Positions 5,358 to 14,873 are shown, counted from the stretch's first letter. The stretch: DNA of 40,370 bases from Flavobacterium muglaense (GCF_014305155.1 NZ_JACRUK010000036.1:1-40370), one strand, 5' to 3'. Translations and numbers: made by a program. Notes: a model not told the origin generated them from the letters alone.

Positions 5358-8357
5358 TCAAGTAAGTCTTTCCTCAATCAAATCTTTCCAAATTACAAAA
5401 CCTTTTCTGTCGGCGGAATAATCGTGGAGTATTCTACTGAAATTATTGGGAGGATTTTCTGTAAAAGCTTGTCTTCCGTTATTTTTAATGGTATTTAGGT
5501 AGCTGTCTATTTGTTTTAATTTATCGGGAAGCGATTGTTTGTCGTTGTCAAAATGCCAAATATAGGTTGCTTCTTCCGTATTTAACGTTTCTAAAACGAT
5601 ATGAAATCCCGTTTTTCCTGCTAAAAGGAAAACAAATGAAAATGGATTCAATACAAATCGAATTTTAAGAATAGTTCTCTCGTGATGATTGGCTAAATAT
5701 TGTAAATGAGCTTGATGTTTGTAATTTTGATTTTGCAAAAAATCATTCAATAATTCATCTCCCGAATCATATAATTTGACATTGTTTTCATTTTGTAATT
5801 GATTTACATCAAGTAAATTTTCTTGACCAACCGGATTTTGTTTTCCTAAGAAAGTCTTGGTTATAAAAGTAAACTTTACGCTTTCAATCAGATCTCTAGT
5901 TATCTTTTTTAAATCATTGGATAATGCTAATTGTGAAATTAGCTGTCGGTTTACGAATTCAGCGTGAATAGTAACTGTTATGTTTTTTATTTTAAGTGTT
6001 TTAGAGAAATAAGCTTTCAAAACTTCAAATTCTGGTCTTATTTCAAAGTTTTCAATATCAAATTCAAGTTCGGTTTTCATTTCTGAAACTTCATATTTAA
6101 AAGCGATACTCCCGTAACGAAATACTAGTTTTTCAAATGGAATCTTTACTTTTTTATCAATACTAAAATTGTTTTTAGGAACAATAATTTCTTCTTCGGG
6201 TTCATCAAACAACGTCGCTTGTTTGTCAATTTTCCTGTAATAGACGTTTCTTTTCAGAAACAATTTATTCAAATAATCTATCTTGATATCACGATAATCA
6301 TAAATTGTGGGTGTTATTTCTGAACGTTGTACTCTGCCTATATATTGAATCAATTTCCCTTCAAAAGAAAACGGATAAACCAGAAAAAGACAATTGGCAT
6401 TTTGCAAATCTGTTCCCTCTCCAAAGAATTGTCCTGTGGTTATAACTACTTGATAATTCCCTTCTTTTAGCAATTTCCATTTAGAGTTTTTACTGCTGTC
6501 AGAATCTTCTCCACTCAAGGTAATCACTTCGTAGGATTGCTTTAAATATTGATGTAGCGAGTCAATATGTTCTTTACGTTCGGTAATAATAATTACTTTT
6601 TTGTTCGATTTCAATTCATTAATAACATCTTGAAGAATTACTTTGTTCCGAGTGGAATCGTGAACTAATATTTTTGATAACGTTTCAAATTTGTCCGTTT
6701 TTGAATTAAAAGGAACATCTAGTTCTGTGTTTCTAATAATGATTTTTGGTTTTTTAACGATGCTTATTTCGTTAGATTTTATTTCGGAAATCACTTCGCC
6801 TAAATGTATAAAAATCAGTTTGCTATCATTGTATTTTCGAAATGGTGTTGCCGTCAATCCATACAAATAAAAGGATTGCAGTTTTGAAATTGTATTTCTG
6901 AATGTTTCCGCAGGAATATGATGGCATTCGTCCAAAATAATTGTGCCAAAAGCATTCAAAAGTTTTTCGCCATCGGGTTTCTCCAATTCTTTTGACAAAC
7001 TTTGAATCATTGCAACTGTTATTTGCTTGCCAATTTTGGTTTTTCCTTGCCCAATTTTTCCAATCTCATTTTTTGGAATTCCAAGAAAAGTTTCAATTCT
7101 TTCCATCCATTGGTCGGCAATTTGTTTTCGATGAGTGATGATTAATGCTGGTTGCTTTTTCTCTGCAGTAATTTTTAGTCCAACGATAGTTTTTCCAGAA
7201 CCTGGAGGTGCAACAATTACTCCTAAATCTTTCTTGGTAATTGTATCAATCACTATTTTCTGGTGTTTTAGGAGTAGCGCATTGAATAAGAAAGAAACCT
7301 CCTTTAATTTTTTCCTTTCATCTTTGAAATCATATTCTATATTATTTTCTCTACAAAATCGAATTATTTTTCCAATAAAACCTCTGGGAATAATGACTTC
7401 GTTTTCATTTTCTTCAACCAATTTGAAATATCGTTCTGTTCCAAAAGTGTTTTTTCCAATCTTCTTTTTTATTAAAAATTCTGAATTAAGAAAATTCAAT
7501 TCTTCTTTTAGAAAATTAATTAGCGAATTTGGAATAGCATTGCGATTAATCTTTATGTCATTTGCCAATCTTATCGTTAACTTTTCATTGTATAATTTTG
7601 GTATAATCGAGGCAGGAATATTTTGTAGTGTATTATGAATTTGGTATAATTCATCCAATTTTATTGTCGAAATTCTTTGAATATTCTTTATAAAATACCA
7701 TTGATTTGGAATAGGTTCTAGGCTTTCAACATCAATAAAACAACTGTTTCCTTGTTCAAAAGTTTTCTTATATAGCGGAAGTGCTATCAAATTTCCAAAT
7801 CCCTTTCCAGAAAGAAAATCTTGATTGGGAAACATTCTATCAAAACTGGAACTCTTGTCAAACAGAGAGAATACGCCTGTTTCTTCTAAAATCGTAATGA
7901 AAATCTTTCTGCTTTTTATAGCTGGAAAGGGTTGTTCAAAAAATATCCAAACGTGTCCGCCTTTACCCGAACGAGAACGTTCCAAATAGGCAGGAATTCC
8001 TTTTTCAGTACAAGCATTTATATACTTTTTGCAGTCCTCAAGCCAATCTACTTTGTCAAAATCGGCAACAATAAACCACGAAGTATTGTCTTTGAGCAAA
8101 GGATAAACGCCAATATGTTGTTCGCCATTAAGGTGTTTTTCAATTTCCTTTTCAGTGAAAGGCAAATATTCTTTATCAGCATAATTTTGAAAAGTTCCAC
8201 CATTCATTTTATGAGCCCGATACCGATAGGGGTCATAAAAATAGGCTGGCATATAGCCACTTTTGTTCCCTTTTTCCCAACGAACCGCAAACACATCTTC
8301 TCTTCCTTCAAAAACAGATTTGAATAGTTGTATGTTATTTATTGGGTTTGATGGCAT
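5358..8357 (-). CDS. TOTE-type archaeo-eukaryotic primase fused to a superfamily 2 helicase
   Basis: A 999-residue protein. The N-terminal primase domain (about residues 10-230) shows the catalytic pair DFD (99-101) and the SGKGGH motif with His135, followed by the conserved FPNQDFLSGKGFGN segment. The helicase core follows: Walker A PPGSGKT (384-390), DECH box (476-479), TATP (502-505) and motif VI QYIGRVQR (671-678). A C-terminal region of about 270 residues is unassigned. The combination matches the primase-helicase of TOTE conflict systems, predicted to act against invading DNA. Start at MPSNPINNIQLF just before the domain. It stands alone between two copies of a 26-base repeat and next to two other defence-type genes. 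Confidence 0.85.
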   Translation of the reverse strand: MPSNPINNIQLFKSVFEGREDVFAVRWEKGNKSGYMPAYFYDPYRYRAHKMNGGTFQNYADKEYLPFTEKEIEKHLNGEQHIGVYPLLKDNTSWFIVADFDKVDWLEDCKKYINACTEKGIPAYLERSRSGKGGHVWIFFEQPFPAIKSRKIFITILEETGVFSLFDKSSSFDRMFPNQDFLSGKGFGNLIALPLYKKTFEQGNSCFIDVESLEPIPNQWYFIKNIQRISTIKLDELYQIHNTLQNIPASIIPKLYNEKLTIRLANDIKINRNAIPNSLINFLKEELNFLNSEFLIKKKIGKNTFGTERYFKLVEENENEVIIPRGFIGKIIRFCRENNIEYDFKDERKKLKEVSFLFNALLLKHQKIVIDTITKKDLGVIVAPPGSGKTIVGLKITAEKKQPALIITHRKQIADQWMERIETFLGIPKNEIGKIGQGKTKIGKQITVAMIQSLSKELEKPDGEKLLNAFGTIILDECHHIPAETFRNTISKLQSFYLYGLTATPFRKYNDSKLIFIHLGEVISEIKSNEISIVKKPKIIIRNTELDVPFNSKTDKFETLSKILVHDSTRNKVILQDVINELKSNKKVIIITERKEHIDSLHQYLKQSYEVITLSGEDSDSSKNSKWKLLKEGNYQVVITTGQFFGEGTDLQNANCLFLVYPFSFEGKLIQYIGRVQRSEITPTIYDYRDIKIDYLNKLFLKRNVYYRKIDKQATLFDEPEEEIIVPKNNFSIDKKVKIPFEKLVFRYGSIAFKYEVSEMKTELEFDIENFEIRPEFEVLKAYFSKTLKIKNITVTIHAEFVNRQLISQLALSNDLKKITRDLIESVKFTFITKTFLGKQNPVGQENLLDVNQLQNENNVKLYDSGDELLNDFLQNQNYKHQAHLQYLANHHERTILKIRFVLNPFSFVFLLAGKTGFHIVLETLNTEEATYIWHFDNDKQSLPDKLKQIDSYLNTIKNNGRQAFTENPPNNFSRILHDYSADRKGFVIWKDLIEERLT

Positions 8358-8437
8358 AATTTAGATTATTCAAATAGTCTATCTTTAAATAAATAGCAAG
8401 TGAGTTAGAATACTAGATTTTTTGAATATTTTAGATG

Positions 8438-8463
8438 TGAATGAGATAATGGTTTGTAAAAAT
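8438..8463. repeat. 26-base direct repeat upstream of the primase-helicase gene
   Basis: Second copy of the repeat at 5308-5333 (24 of 26 identical). It lies between the start of the primase-helicase gene and the end of the AlbA_2 gene. Confidence 0.7.
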
Positions 8464-8479
8464 TGATTTATTCACACAC

Positions 8480-9868
8480 TTATTCACCCACTTTTGGATT
8501 AATATAGTGTAATATCCAAACTCCACCTTTTGTACCTTCTCGTTCTAATAGCCCTTCTTTTTTAAGAACTTCTAAATTATTATCTATTGCAGTGCCACTA
8601 AAATCAGTCAGTTGCTGTAAAGTTGATTTTTTTACTTCTTGATTTTTGTGAATAGCTTTTAAAATTATAATTTGTTTTTCGGATAAATTATTCACCCACT
8701 TATTCACCCACATTTCGAAGTCAAAAGGTCTTCTAAATGTAACTGTAAACATTCCATCAATATTAAATTCAGGCGGTGTTAGTCCTTCTTCTTTCATTAC
8801 ATCACGCATTCTTGCAATACCTGAACCTATTTGTTCTACTAATCTCATTCTTTCAAATAAACCAAAGATTAATGGATTTCTACTTGCACTTCTTTTACCA
8901 AATTCATTTCTTGGAACTGCACTAACTAAACCACCAGGATTTGATATTTCTACACGATCATCAAATACTTCAATGGTTGTTCGTGCTCCTTTATCATAAT
9001 AATCACGATGCGCTAGTGAATTAATAATAGCTTCTTTGAATGCAATTATTGGAATTTCCCAATACTCATTTCTTGGATTGGCTCCTTCGCCTTCAATATC
9101 ATATCTTACATTTAGTTTTGATTTTAGCCAAATCATACTTTTTTGATATTGCTGATATAATGTTCCGGTCATAACTTTGTCATCAACAATATATCTTTTG
9201 TCTATGCCATCAAAGACTAAACAACGAATAACTGCTTTTTCAAAGAAAACTTCTGGTTCTTTTCCAAAGAATAAAACAGTACCGTTTTTTAGATATCCAT
9301 CATTTGAAATTAATTTTAAGTTGGTAAATAATTGTTCGTCAGATGTTGCATTGACTAATTCAGCTTCAAAACGGAACGTTTTAATACTTTCTTTTGAAAT
9401 GTCATTTTCTATATTTGCTTCTACACAGGAAACTTCGTCGAAGAAAATTCTATCTGTTTGCTGAAAGAAGTTTCTCATTTCTTCAACAGTAGTTAGTTTT
9501 TGAGAATTTGGTCCTTGGCGCACATATATTGCACCTGATAAAACATAAGGTTTATTTTGTCCAGAAGGCACTTCGATAACTGCAACATTTTTACCATCAA
9601 CCTCAACGATGTAAAATTCACATTGCAATGGAGGCGAAATCTCTCCTATAGAATTTTGTATTGCTGAACGTTTGGAATTATCAATATTTACACCTTGAAT
9701 AACATTCTTATCATCAACACCAATTAATAAAACACCGCCAGAAGCATTCGCAAAAGCACATACTTCTTCTGTAATCCCTTTTAGATTAGTTGGTAGACTT
9801 ACTTTGAATTCGGCATTAAAACCTTCTCCAGAGCTTACTATTGATTTTATTTCGGTTGGGTTGAGCAT
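8480..9868 (-). CDS. AlbA_2 (Schlafen-like) / GHKL ATPase-like regulator
   Basis: A 462-residue protein. The N-terminal AlbA_2 domain (about 10-130) has EFK (20-22), AFANASGG (38-45) and IGVDD (49-53). A GHKL-type ATPase module follows with an N-box EAIINSLAHRDY (279-290), ISNPGG (308-313) and EQIGSGIARM (345-354). The C-terminus is a winged helix (about 390-455). Family members are called putative DNA-binding or transcriptional regulators and are frequent in defence islands. Two adjacent WVNKW/WVNNL segments precede the winged helix. A TAnnTTTG element, TAATTTTG, lies on the minus strand at 9892-9899, 23 bases before the start. It lies downstream of the TrlF-family gene in the same orientation. 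Confidence 0.85.
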   Translation of the reverse strand: MLNPTEIKSIVSSGEGFNAEFKVSLPTNLKGITEEVCAFANASGGVLLIGVDDKNVIQGVNIDNSKRSAIQNSIGEISPPLQCEFYIVEVDGKNVAVIEVPSGQNKPYVLSGAIYVRQGPNSQKLTTVEEMRNFFQQTDRIFFDEVSCVEANIENDISKESIKTFRFEAELVNATSDEQLFTNLKLISNDGYLKNGTVLFFGKEPEVFFEKAVIRCLVFDGIDKRYIVDDKVMTGTLYQQYQKSMIWLKSKLNVRYDIEGEGANPRNEYWEIPIIAFKEAIINSLAHRDYYDKGARTTIEVFDDRVEISNPGGLVSAVPRNEFGKRSASRNPLIFGLFERMRLVEQIGSGIARMRDVMKEEGLTPPEFNIDGMFTVTFRRPFDFEMWVNKWVNNLSEKQIIILKAIHKNQEVKKSTLQQLTDFSGTAIDNNLEVLKKEGLLEREGTKGGVWILHYINPKVGE

Positions 9869-9891
9869 TGTATATTGATGTAGATATTTAG

Positions 9892-9899
9892 CAAAATTA
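9892..9899 (-). promoter_or_regulatory. Putative -7 element (TAATTTTG) for the AlbA_2 gene
   Basis: On the minus strand TAATTTTG fits the Bacteroidota -7 consensus TAnnTTTG and lies 23 bases before ATG 9868. No good -33 TTG is seen and no CRP-type operator occurs at the spacing used by the cargo promoters. Confidence 0.4.
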
Positions 9900-9939
9900 A
9901 TATTACCTAGCTTAAAAATTGATTCTGTAAATAGAAAAA

Positions 9940-12882
9940 CTAAAAACCATATTTTTCCTCACGTTTTTTAAATGCTTCTTTACCACCTTCAACAATATCT
10001 GCTATATGTTCTCTTACACCCATACTTTTTAATAAATCAGTTTGAGTTTTATTCAATGTTAGTGTGTTTTCAATTGAACCATTTATATAATCAAATTGAA
10101 ATGGACTAGATGTTATTTTATCATTTTGCCCTTTCTGATTTGCAATAATTACGTTTTCTGCATCGGAATTTACTACAACATTTGGATTATGAGTAACTAA
10201 TATAATCTGTCTATCTAGTTTTTTATTTCTTAAATATTCTACTAAATCTTTGGTTATTGAACGATTATCTAAATTATCCTCTGGTTGGTCTATTAATATT
10301 GGTGCTTTAGATTTACTCAAACCAACAATCAACATTAAAATAACAAAACTAGCTTTTCCAGTTGACATTTTAGTTAATGTATCATTGTCATAAATCACTT
10401 CCCAATAATCAAAAAAGTAGTCGTCTAACAATATTTTAACCGCACTTTTAATATCCGATTTTGTATTAAATGAATAATCTTTTGTTTCTACCATTGAATT
10501 GAATATAGCCTTTAATTCATTAATAGAACTTTCTAAATCAAAATTTGAAGTTGCATTTTTATTTTCATCAAAAATGGAAAAAGGGTTATAAGATGCTTTT
10601 CTACCATCGCTAATTTCAAGGATTTTGTTTTTGAGTTTTGGATAGTTAAATTTAGGAGTTCCGTCGATTTTTAAATTATCACTTTCCAATAATTTAGTTC
10701 TTTCTTCAAGCTCTGAAATAACTTTTTTATACTCTTCAAAATTTTCAGTATATATTTTAAAAATTTTTACTTTTTCAGATTCCAATGCTACTTCATTACT
10801 TTTAATGTCAACTTTATATTGATTTATAACACTTAATTTTTGCTTGTCTTCAATAATTAATTTTTCAATATTCTCAATTTGTTTTTTAATTTCCTCGCTA
10901 TTAACAAATGGTTTTAGTAAATCTTTCAATATTACATTCCGCTTACTTCTTGAGGAAAATTGGTCTTTAAAAATATTTTCATTTACAAATCTTCTTTCAC
11001 TATCTAGTTTTACCAACTCTATCGAGCTTTCAATTGATGATAAAGCTTGATTTATTATGTTTAATTCAGTGTTATAGTGTGCCTTTATAGTTTCATTCTC
11101 TAAAGAATTTAAAATTAAATTTTTCTTTTGTATTAATTCTGTAAGAGTATTTTTGGTGTCTGTATGAAATGAAGTGACTTTTGAATAATCTGATTTGACT
11201 TTTCCAATTTCAATTTCAATTTTTTCTAATTCTTCATTGTAAACATTATATTGCTTAATTTGTTCTTCAGTTAATCCGATTCCTTCTTTGAGTTTGTTTA
11301 TTTTTTCATTGTTTCCCTTAATATTTAATTCTAAAACTTCTTCATTGCCTTTTAAAATCAAATCTTTTTTTAATGATTCTATTTTATCTTGTATTTCGAA
11401 ATAATTGTTTATAATGGATTCTCTGTTAATATCATTCGACTTAACTCGATTTATAAACTCTTGGTATTTAATTTTATAATCTTCATCTTCAAGCAATAAT
11501 CCTCTAACTAATTTTAAAAGTTCGTTCCCTTTTTTATTCTCGGGTTCAGCCAATTTTGATAAATAGTTTTGTGGAATATATTTTATTTCGGATAAAATAC
11601 TTGGTAAATCATCTGTTCTTTTGATAGATTGAGAAATTCCAGAAATAATTTTAACTTCAAAATCAAAATCATTACCAAAGTCATACTTATAATTAAATGG
11701 ATGACTTTCGTTTTTTAAAATTTTTCTATCAGCCAATAAAGTTTTAGCAATGTTGTAAAGTAATATTGATTTTCCAGAAGATTTTCCGCCAATAATTACG
11801 TTTAAATTTCTATTAAAGTGTATTTCATCAGATGTGAATGTGTTATCATTAGAAATGAATTTTACACTATCAATTACTAATTTTTCTTCTTTAATGTCTG
11901 GTTCTAAATCTTGTATTTTTACCCTTTGCTCAGGTTCGTAAATAATTTGTTTTAATCCTTGAAAATTCAAATTTGATTTTATCCAAGTAAATCTTTTGAA
12001 CAAATTCTCTTCTTTATGTGCATCACTTCCAACTAAACAAGGTTTTAAAGAACCTCTCTCTAAAATGACTTGTTCTTGTTCATTACTTTTTTCAAGTTCA
12101 GTTACACCAATATTATCACTTAATCGCTTTCCTAAAAAATATTTAACATCTTTAGGATTGGTTGAAAATATTGCATTTGAAATATTATAAATAGTTCTTC
12201 TAACTCCATCTAATGAACTTTGTTCTCCTTCAAATAAATCATAGTGTTTTTGCAATCCAGAATTTCCATCATTACTAGAATTACTAACTACAATGATTGT
12301 GTTATTTTTTAAATTTGAATTTTTATCAATTAATTCTTTTACACTTTTCGGATCAATTACAAAATTATTTATTCCTTCTTTAAATAATAAATTATCGTCT
12401 GTTATATCGGGTTTTAATGATTTGCCATAACTAATAAAACCTGCACGATTCATTTTATATCTATCTTGATTCCCAATCTCATTAAAAAAATCATTATCCA
12501 ACTCTGTAACATAGTCTGGATTAAATATGCAATGAATGTTTATTAATTTTTCTACACCAGTTGAAGGCATCATTCGTAATTCAACATTAGGAAAAATGAA
12601 AATATTTTTGATAAAATCAATTTCTGAATCACTAAATAATTTCTCTCCTAAATCATTTACTTTAGTTTCAATCAAACTAACGTATAGTCTTGCTTTTAGA
12701 TAGTTATCAATTGTAAAATAGTCAGTTATTCCAATTGCACTAATATTATAAACAACAGCTTTCTTAAAAAATAATTCAAAAAAACTTTCTGTCGAATTTG
12801 AACTAAATTGGTCGTTTTTATTTGTTCCTTTTGTGTGAACGTGTAAATCCCATTTTCGCCATTCTGAACCTCTATTTGCCAT
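9940..12882 (-). CDS. TrlF family protein: PHP phosphoesterase fused to an SMC/ABC-type ATPase
   Basis: About 980 residues from Met 12882 (MANRGSEWRKWDLHVHT, the usual family start); an upstream in-frame Met at 12903 adds 7, and positions below count from it. The N-terminal PHP domain has DLHVH (19-23), GITDYFT with Asp61, NVELR with Glu108, NIHC with His124, and GSDAH (292-296), a complete metal site. Then an ATPase: Walker A GGKSSGKS (372-379), a long coiled coil (about 500-760), Walker B and signature region LIDQPEDNLD (870-879), H-loop His905. Related PHP-ATPases are thought to act in nucleic-acid-directed defence, but the activity is unproven to my knowledge. It is the first gene of the minus-strand defence block. 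Confidence 0.85.
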   Translation of the reverse strand: MANRGSEWRKWDLHVHTKGTNKNDQFSSNSTESFFELFFKKAVVYNISAIGITDYFTIDNYLKARLYVSLIETKVNDLGEKLFSDSEIDFIKNIFIFPNVELRMMPSTGVEKLINIHCIFNPDYVTELDNDFFNEIGNQDRYKMNRAGFISYGKSLKPDITDDNLLFKEGINNFVIDPKSVKELIDKNSNLKNNTIIVVSNSSNDGNSGLQKHYDLFEGEQSSLDGVRRTIYNISNAIFSTNPKDVKYFLGKRLSDNIGVTELEKSNEQEQVILERGSLKPCLVGSDAHKEENLFKRFTWIKSNLNFQGLKQIIYEPEQRVKIQDLEPDIKEEKLVIDSVKFISNDNTFTSDEIHFNRNLNVIIGGKSSGKSILLYNIAKTLLADRKILKNESHPFNYKYDFGNDFDFEVKIISGISQSIKRTDDLPSILSEIKYIPQNYLSKLAEPENKKGNELLKLVRGLLLEDEDYKIKYQEFINRVKSNDINRESIINNYFEIQDKIESLKKDLILKGNEEVLELNIKGNNEKINKLKEGIGLTEEQIKQYNVYNEELEKIEIEIGKVKSDYSKVTSFHTDTKNTLTELIQKKNLILNSLENETIKAHYNTELNIINQALSSIESSIELVKLDSERRFVNENIFKDQFSSRSKRNVILKDLLKPFVNSEEIKKQIENIEKLIIEDKQKLSVINQYKVDIKSNEVALESEKVKIFKIYTENFEEYKKVISELEERTKLLESDNLKIDGTPKFNYPKLKNKILEISDGRKASYNPFSIFDENKNATSNFDLESSINELKAIFNSMVETKDYSFNTKSDIKSAVKILLDDYFFDYWEVIYDNDTLTKMSTGKASFVILMLIVGLSKSKAPILIDQPEDNLDNRSITKDLVEYLRNKKLDRQIILVTHNPNVVVNSDAENVIIANQKGQNDKITSSPFQFDYINGSIENTLTLNKTQTDLLKSMGVREHIADIVEGGKEAFKKREEKYGF

Positions 12883-13001
12883 AATTTGTAATGTAAATAT
12901 CATTACTTTTTTTGAACTAAAAGCAACTTTAATAATCTACCAAAATATAAAACTTTCGTCAATTATTTCTTTTGATACAATTTGACTTATTAACTTACTT
13001 A

Positions 13002-13670
13002 TCAAACTCTTTTATCATTAATATTTCTTTCAAACCCTATTAAATTAATCATTTCCCTTAATCTAGAACGCACCCGATTCCCATAAACATTCTCAATCTC
13101 ACTTGCTGATAGATTTGTTGTTACATGAGTTTGAATCTTTTTAGTTGTGAAAATATCATACCTGCTTAATAAAACCTCTGCCATTACATTGCATTCGTTT
13201 CCGTAATATTTGAGGTTGTTTTCCGTGCCTAAATCATCGAAGCATATTGTTTTGGGTTCGAATTCATATAGTTTTCCTTTGCTGTATTTGTGAATGATTT
13301 GGTAACCATCTTGGATAAATTCAAAGCTGATGTCTCGACATGGTTTCACTAAAAATTTATGTTCGGTTGGAGTTAGGTATTTCATTAAATTCATTAATGA
13401 GGTTTTGCCACAACCAACAGGACCAGAAAGTAAAATTCCCTTATGGAGGTTAATGTCATATTGAAAACAAGTTGCTTCATCTTTTAGAAAATAAGCAATG
13501 AGTTTGTAAATTATGAGATAATCGGTTTCAAGGATTTTGAAATGATTCCCGTATAATTCAACACCTTTTTTTTCTAACCAAATAATTATTTCAGTATAGC
13601 TATAATGGCTCTGAATAGTCTTTATCTGTTCCAGTACTGAGGTGTTTTGCTCTGTTGGATTGTTGCTCAT
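13002..13670 (-). CDS. DnaC/IstB-like ATPase
   Basis: A 222-residue AAA+ ATPase with Walker A GPVGCGKTS (83-91), Walker B TICFDDLGTE (141-150), a sensor-like HVTTNLSASEI segment and an Arg-rich VRSRLREMI near the C-terminus. It resembles DnaC-type helicase loaders found in Bacteroidota integrative elements and plasmids. Its first 71 bases overlap the end of the upstream initiator-like gene in another frame, implying translational coupling and a joint role: the upstream protein would bind DNA and this one would load a helicase. It ends about 100 bases from the defence block. Confidence 0.8.
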   Translation of the reverse strand: MSNNPTEQNTSVLEQIKTIQSHYSYTEIIIWLEKKGVELYGNHFKILETDYLIIYKLIAYFLKDEATCFQYDINLHKGILLSGPVGCGKTSLMNLMKYLTPTEHKFLVKPCRDISFEFIQDGYQIIHKYSKGKLYEFEPKTICFDDLGTENNLKYYGNECNVMAEVLLSRYDIFTTKKIQTHVTTNLSASEIENVYGNRVRSRLREMINLIGFERNINDKRV

Positions 13671-14466
13671 TTGAAATGAATTTAGGTGCGTTTAATATCC
13701 AATTTTGTGCTGCTGCTTGCCAATCGACCATTGGTGTTTTGCCTCCGACTAACCAACCATTGCTTGAGAAGTAATTGAAAAACTTTATGGCTTCAATTTC
13801 CGGAAAGTTTTGTTCGATGAAATAAGCTTTGACGTTTTCGATTGTTGGCTTCACGACTGCGCTCGAAGTGACAAGAAACTCTTTCTTTTTTTCGCGCAAC
13901 TTTTTTTCTTTCTCGTCTTTCTCGTTTTTTATAAACTCATCTTCAATTTGAAAATTTTTTGCTTGCTCGTCCAAGTTTACAATCTTTAAATCGTTTGAAA
14001 TGTTTGGTATGTTTGTATTGTTTATATAGGATACTAGAGCTTGTTCATTACTTGTCTCATTACTTGTACCACTACCAGTATAAAGCTTGTTCACTACTTG
14101 TTCATTAACCAGTTCAAAAACAGGTTCATTATTTGGTATAGTTGTTTTTTCACTTTTTGGAATTGGTTTTAAATCGTCTGAAAAATTGAATAGGTAAACA
14201 TGGCTTCCTTTGAATGGATTGTAAGATGGCTCATAGTTTATATATCCTAATGAATGTAAATTTTTAAGGCATTTGTGATAGGTTGCTTTAGAACTTATTT
14301 TACTTATTCGCATTACCTCATCACGAGAAATACTGATTGGATTTTTGAACCGATTGCAGTTCCAGAATTGGAACAATGCGACATACAAACTTACATGTGT
14401 TGGATTGAGTGTTTTGTCGATAGCTACTTTTTCGAAAAACCCTGTTAGATGTTTTATGTAATTCAT
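13600..14466 (-). CDS. Replication-initiator-like protein with winged helix
   Basis: A 288-residue protein. The N-terminal winged helix includes ISISRDEVMRISKISSKATY (about 43-62) and KCLKNLHSLGYINYEPSYNP. The middle (about 110-200) is low-complexity and charged. The C-terminus (about 205-260) reads VKPTIENVKAYFIEQNFPE and GWLVGGKTPMVDWQAAAQNW, a DnaD/primosome-like tail often seen in Bacteroidota element initiators. It overlaps the DnaC-like gene by 71 bases. Together they form a DnaD/DnaC-style replication pair, perhaps used by the excised circle. The pairing supports the call more than any single motif does. Confidence 0.65.
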   Translation of the reverse strand: MNYIKHLTGFFEKVAIDKTLNPTHVSLYVALFQFWNCNRFKNPISISRDEVMRISKISSKATYHKCLKNLHSLGYINYEPSYNPFKGSHVYLFNFSDDLKPIPKSEKTTIPNNEPVFELVNEQVVNKLYTGSGTSNETSNEQALVSYINNTNIPNISNDLKIVNLDEQAKNFQIEDEFIKNEKDEKEKKLREKKKEFLVTSSAVVKPTIENVKAYFIEQNFPEIEAIKFFNYFSSNGWLVGGKTPMVDWQAAAQNWILNAPKFISNEQQSNRAKHLSTGTDKDYSEPL

Positions 14467-14474
14467 CTTTTGAG

Positions 14475-14768
14475 TTATTTGCGATTGAATAAATTGGGCG
14501 TAGCTTCGACTTTGTTTGTTTCCAGCACTTTGTCTAAATCGGAACTGGCATAATAAAGAATACCGCCGATTTTGGTGTATGTAATAGTTCCGTTTACACG
14601 AAGGTTTTGTAAAGTTCCAGGAGAAATATTCAACAGCTTTCTGACTTCATTAGATTTGAGCCACTGTTTTGTTTGTTGGGGTTTTGAATTAAACATTGTG
14701 TTTAAGTCGGAAAGCAGGAGTGTGCGGAATTCGTTTAAATCTTCACGAGTGATAACTTCGATTGCCAT
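14475..14768 (-). CDS. Excisionase-like helix-turn-helix protein
   Basis: From Met 14768 (MAIEVITREDLNEFRTLLL) the product has 97 residues; an in-frame Met at 14798 would add 10, but that segment covers an inverted repeat and is less likely translated. The core QTKQWLKSNEVRKLLNISPG followed by TLQNLRVNGTITYTKIGGIL is the MerR/excisionase-type HTH_17 fold common to Bacteroidota integrative elements. The N-terminal helix may mediate dimerisation. It lies 8 bases upstream of the initiator-like gene and downstream of rteC, and could act as a recombination directionality factor or as a regulator of the replication genes. Confidence 0.8.
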   Translation of the reverse strand: MAIEVITREDLNEFRTLLLSDLNTMFNSKPQQTKQWLKSNEVRKLLNISPGTLQNLRVNGTITYTKIGGILYYASSDLDKVLETNKVEATPNLFNRK

Positions 14769-14770
14769 AA

Positions 14771-14797
14771 TGTGCCGTTTTAAATTGTTATGGCACA
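14771..14797. promoter_or_regulatory. Inverted repeat just upstream of the excisionase-like gene
   Basis: TGTGCC (14771-14776) and GGCACA (14792-14797) form an inverted repeat with a 15-base spacer, beginning 2 bases from the chosen start at 14768. Its position fits an operator or a leader hairpin controlling translation. Confidence 0.45.
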
Positions 14798-14823
14798 AAA
14801 TTGTGTATTTTGAATTGTTTTGT

Positions 14824-14849
14824 TTGCCAAGTTGGTATCAACTTGGCAA
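14824..14849. promoter_or_regulatory. Perfect 11-bp hairpin between rteC and the excisionase-like gene
   Basis: TTGCCAAGTTG (14824-14834) and CAACTTGGCAA (14839-14849) pair perfectly around a 4-base loop. On the minus strand it follows the rteC stop by 24 bases but lacks a T run there; on the plus strand a short T run follows. It may be a terminator for rteC, an operator, or both. Confidence 0.55.
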
Positions 14850-14873
14850 TGATTTTTGTGAAAACAACCTAAA

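Noticed and set aside
13508..13528. Partial third copy of the 26-base repeat (ATGAGATAATCGG)
   Set aside because: The match is about 10 contiguous bases within the DnaC-like coding sequence and is explained by chance in A/T-rich DNA.
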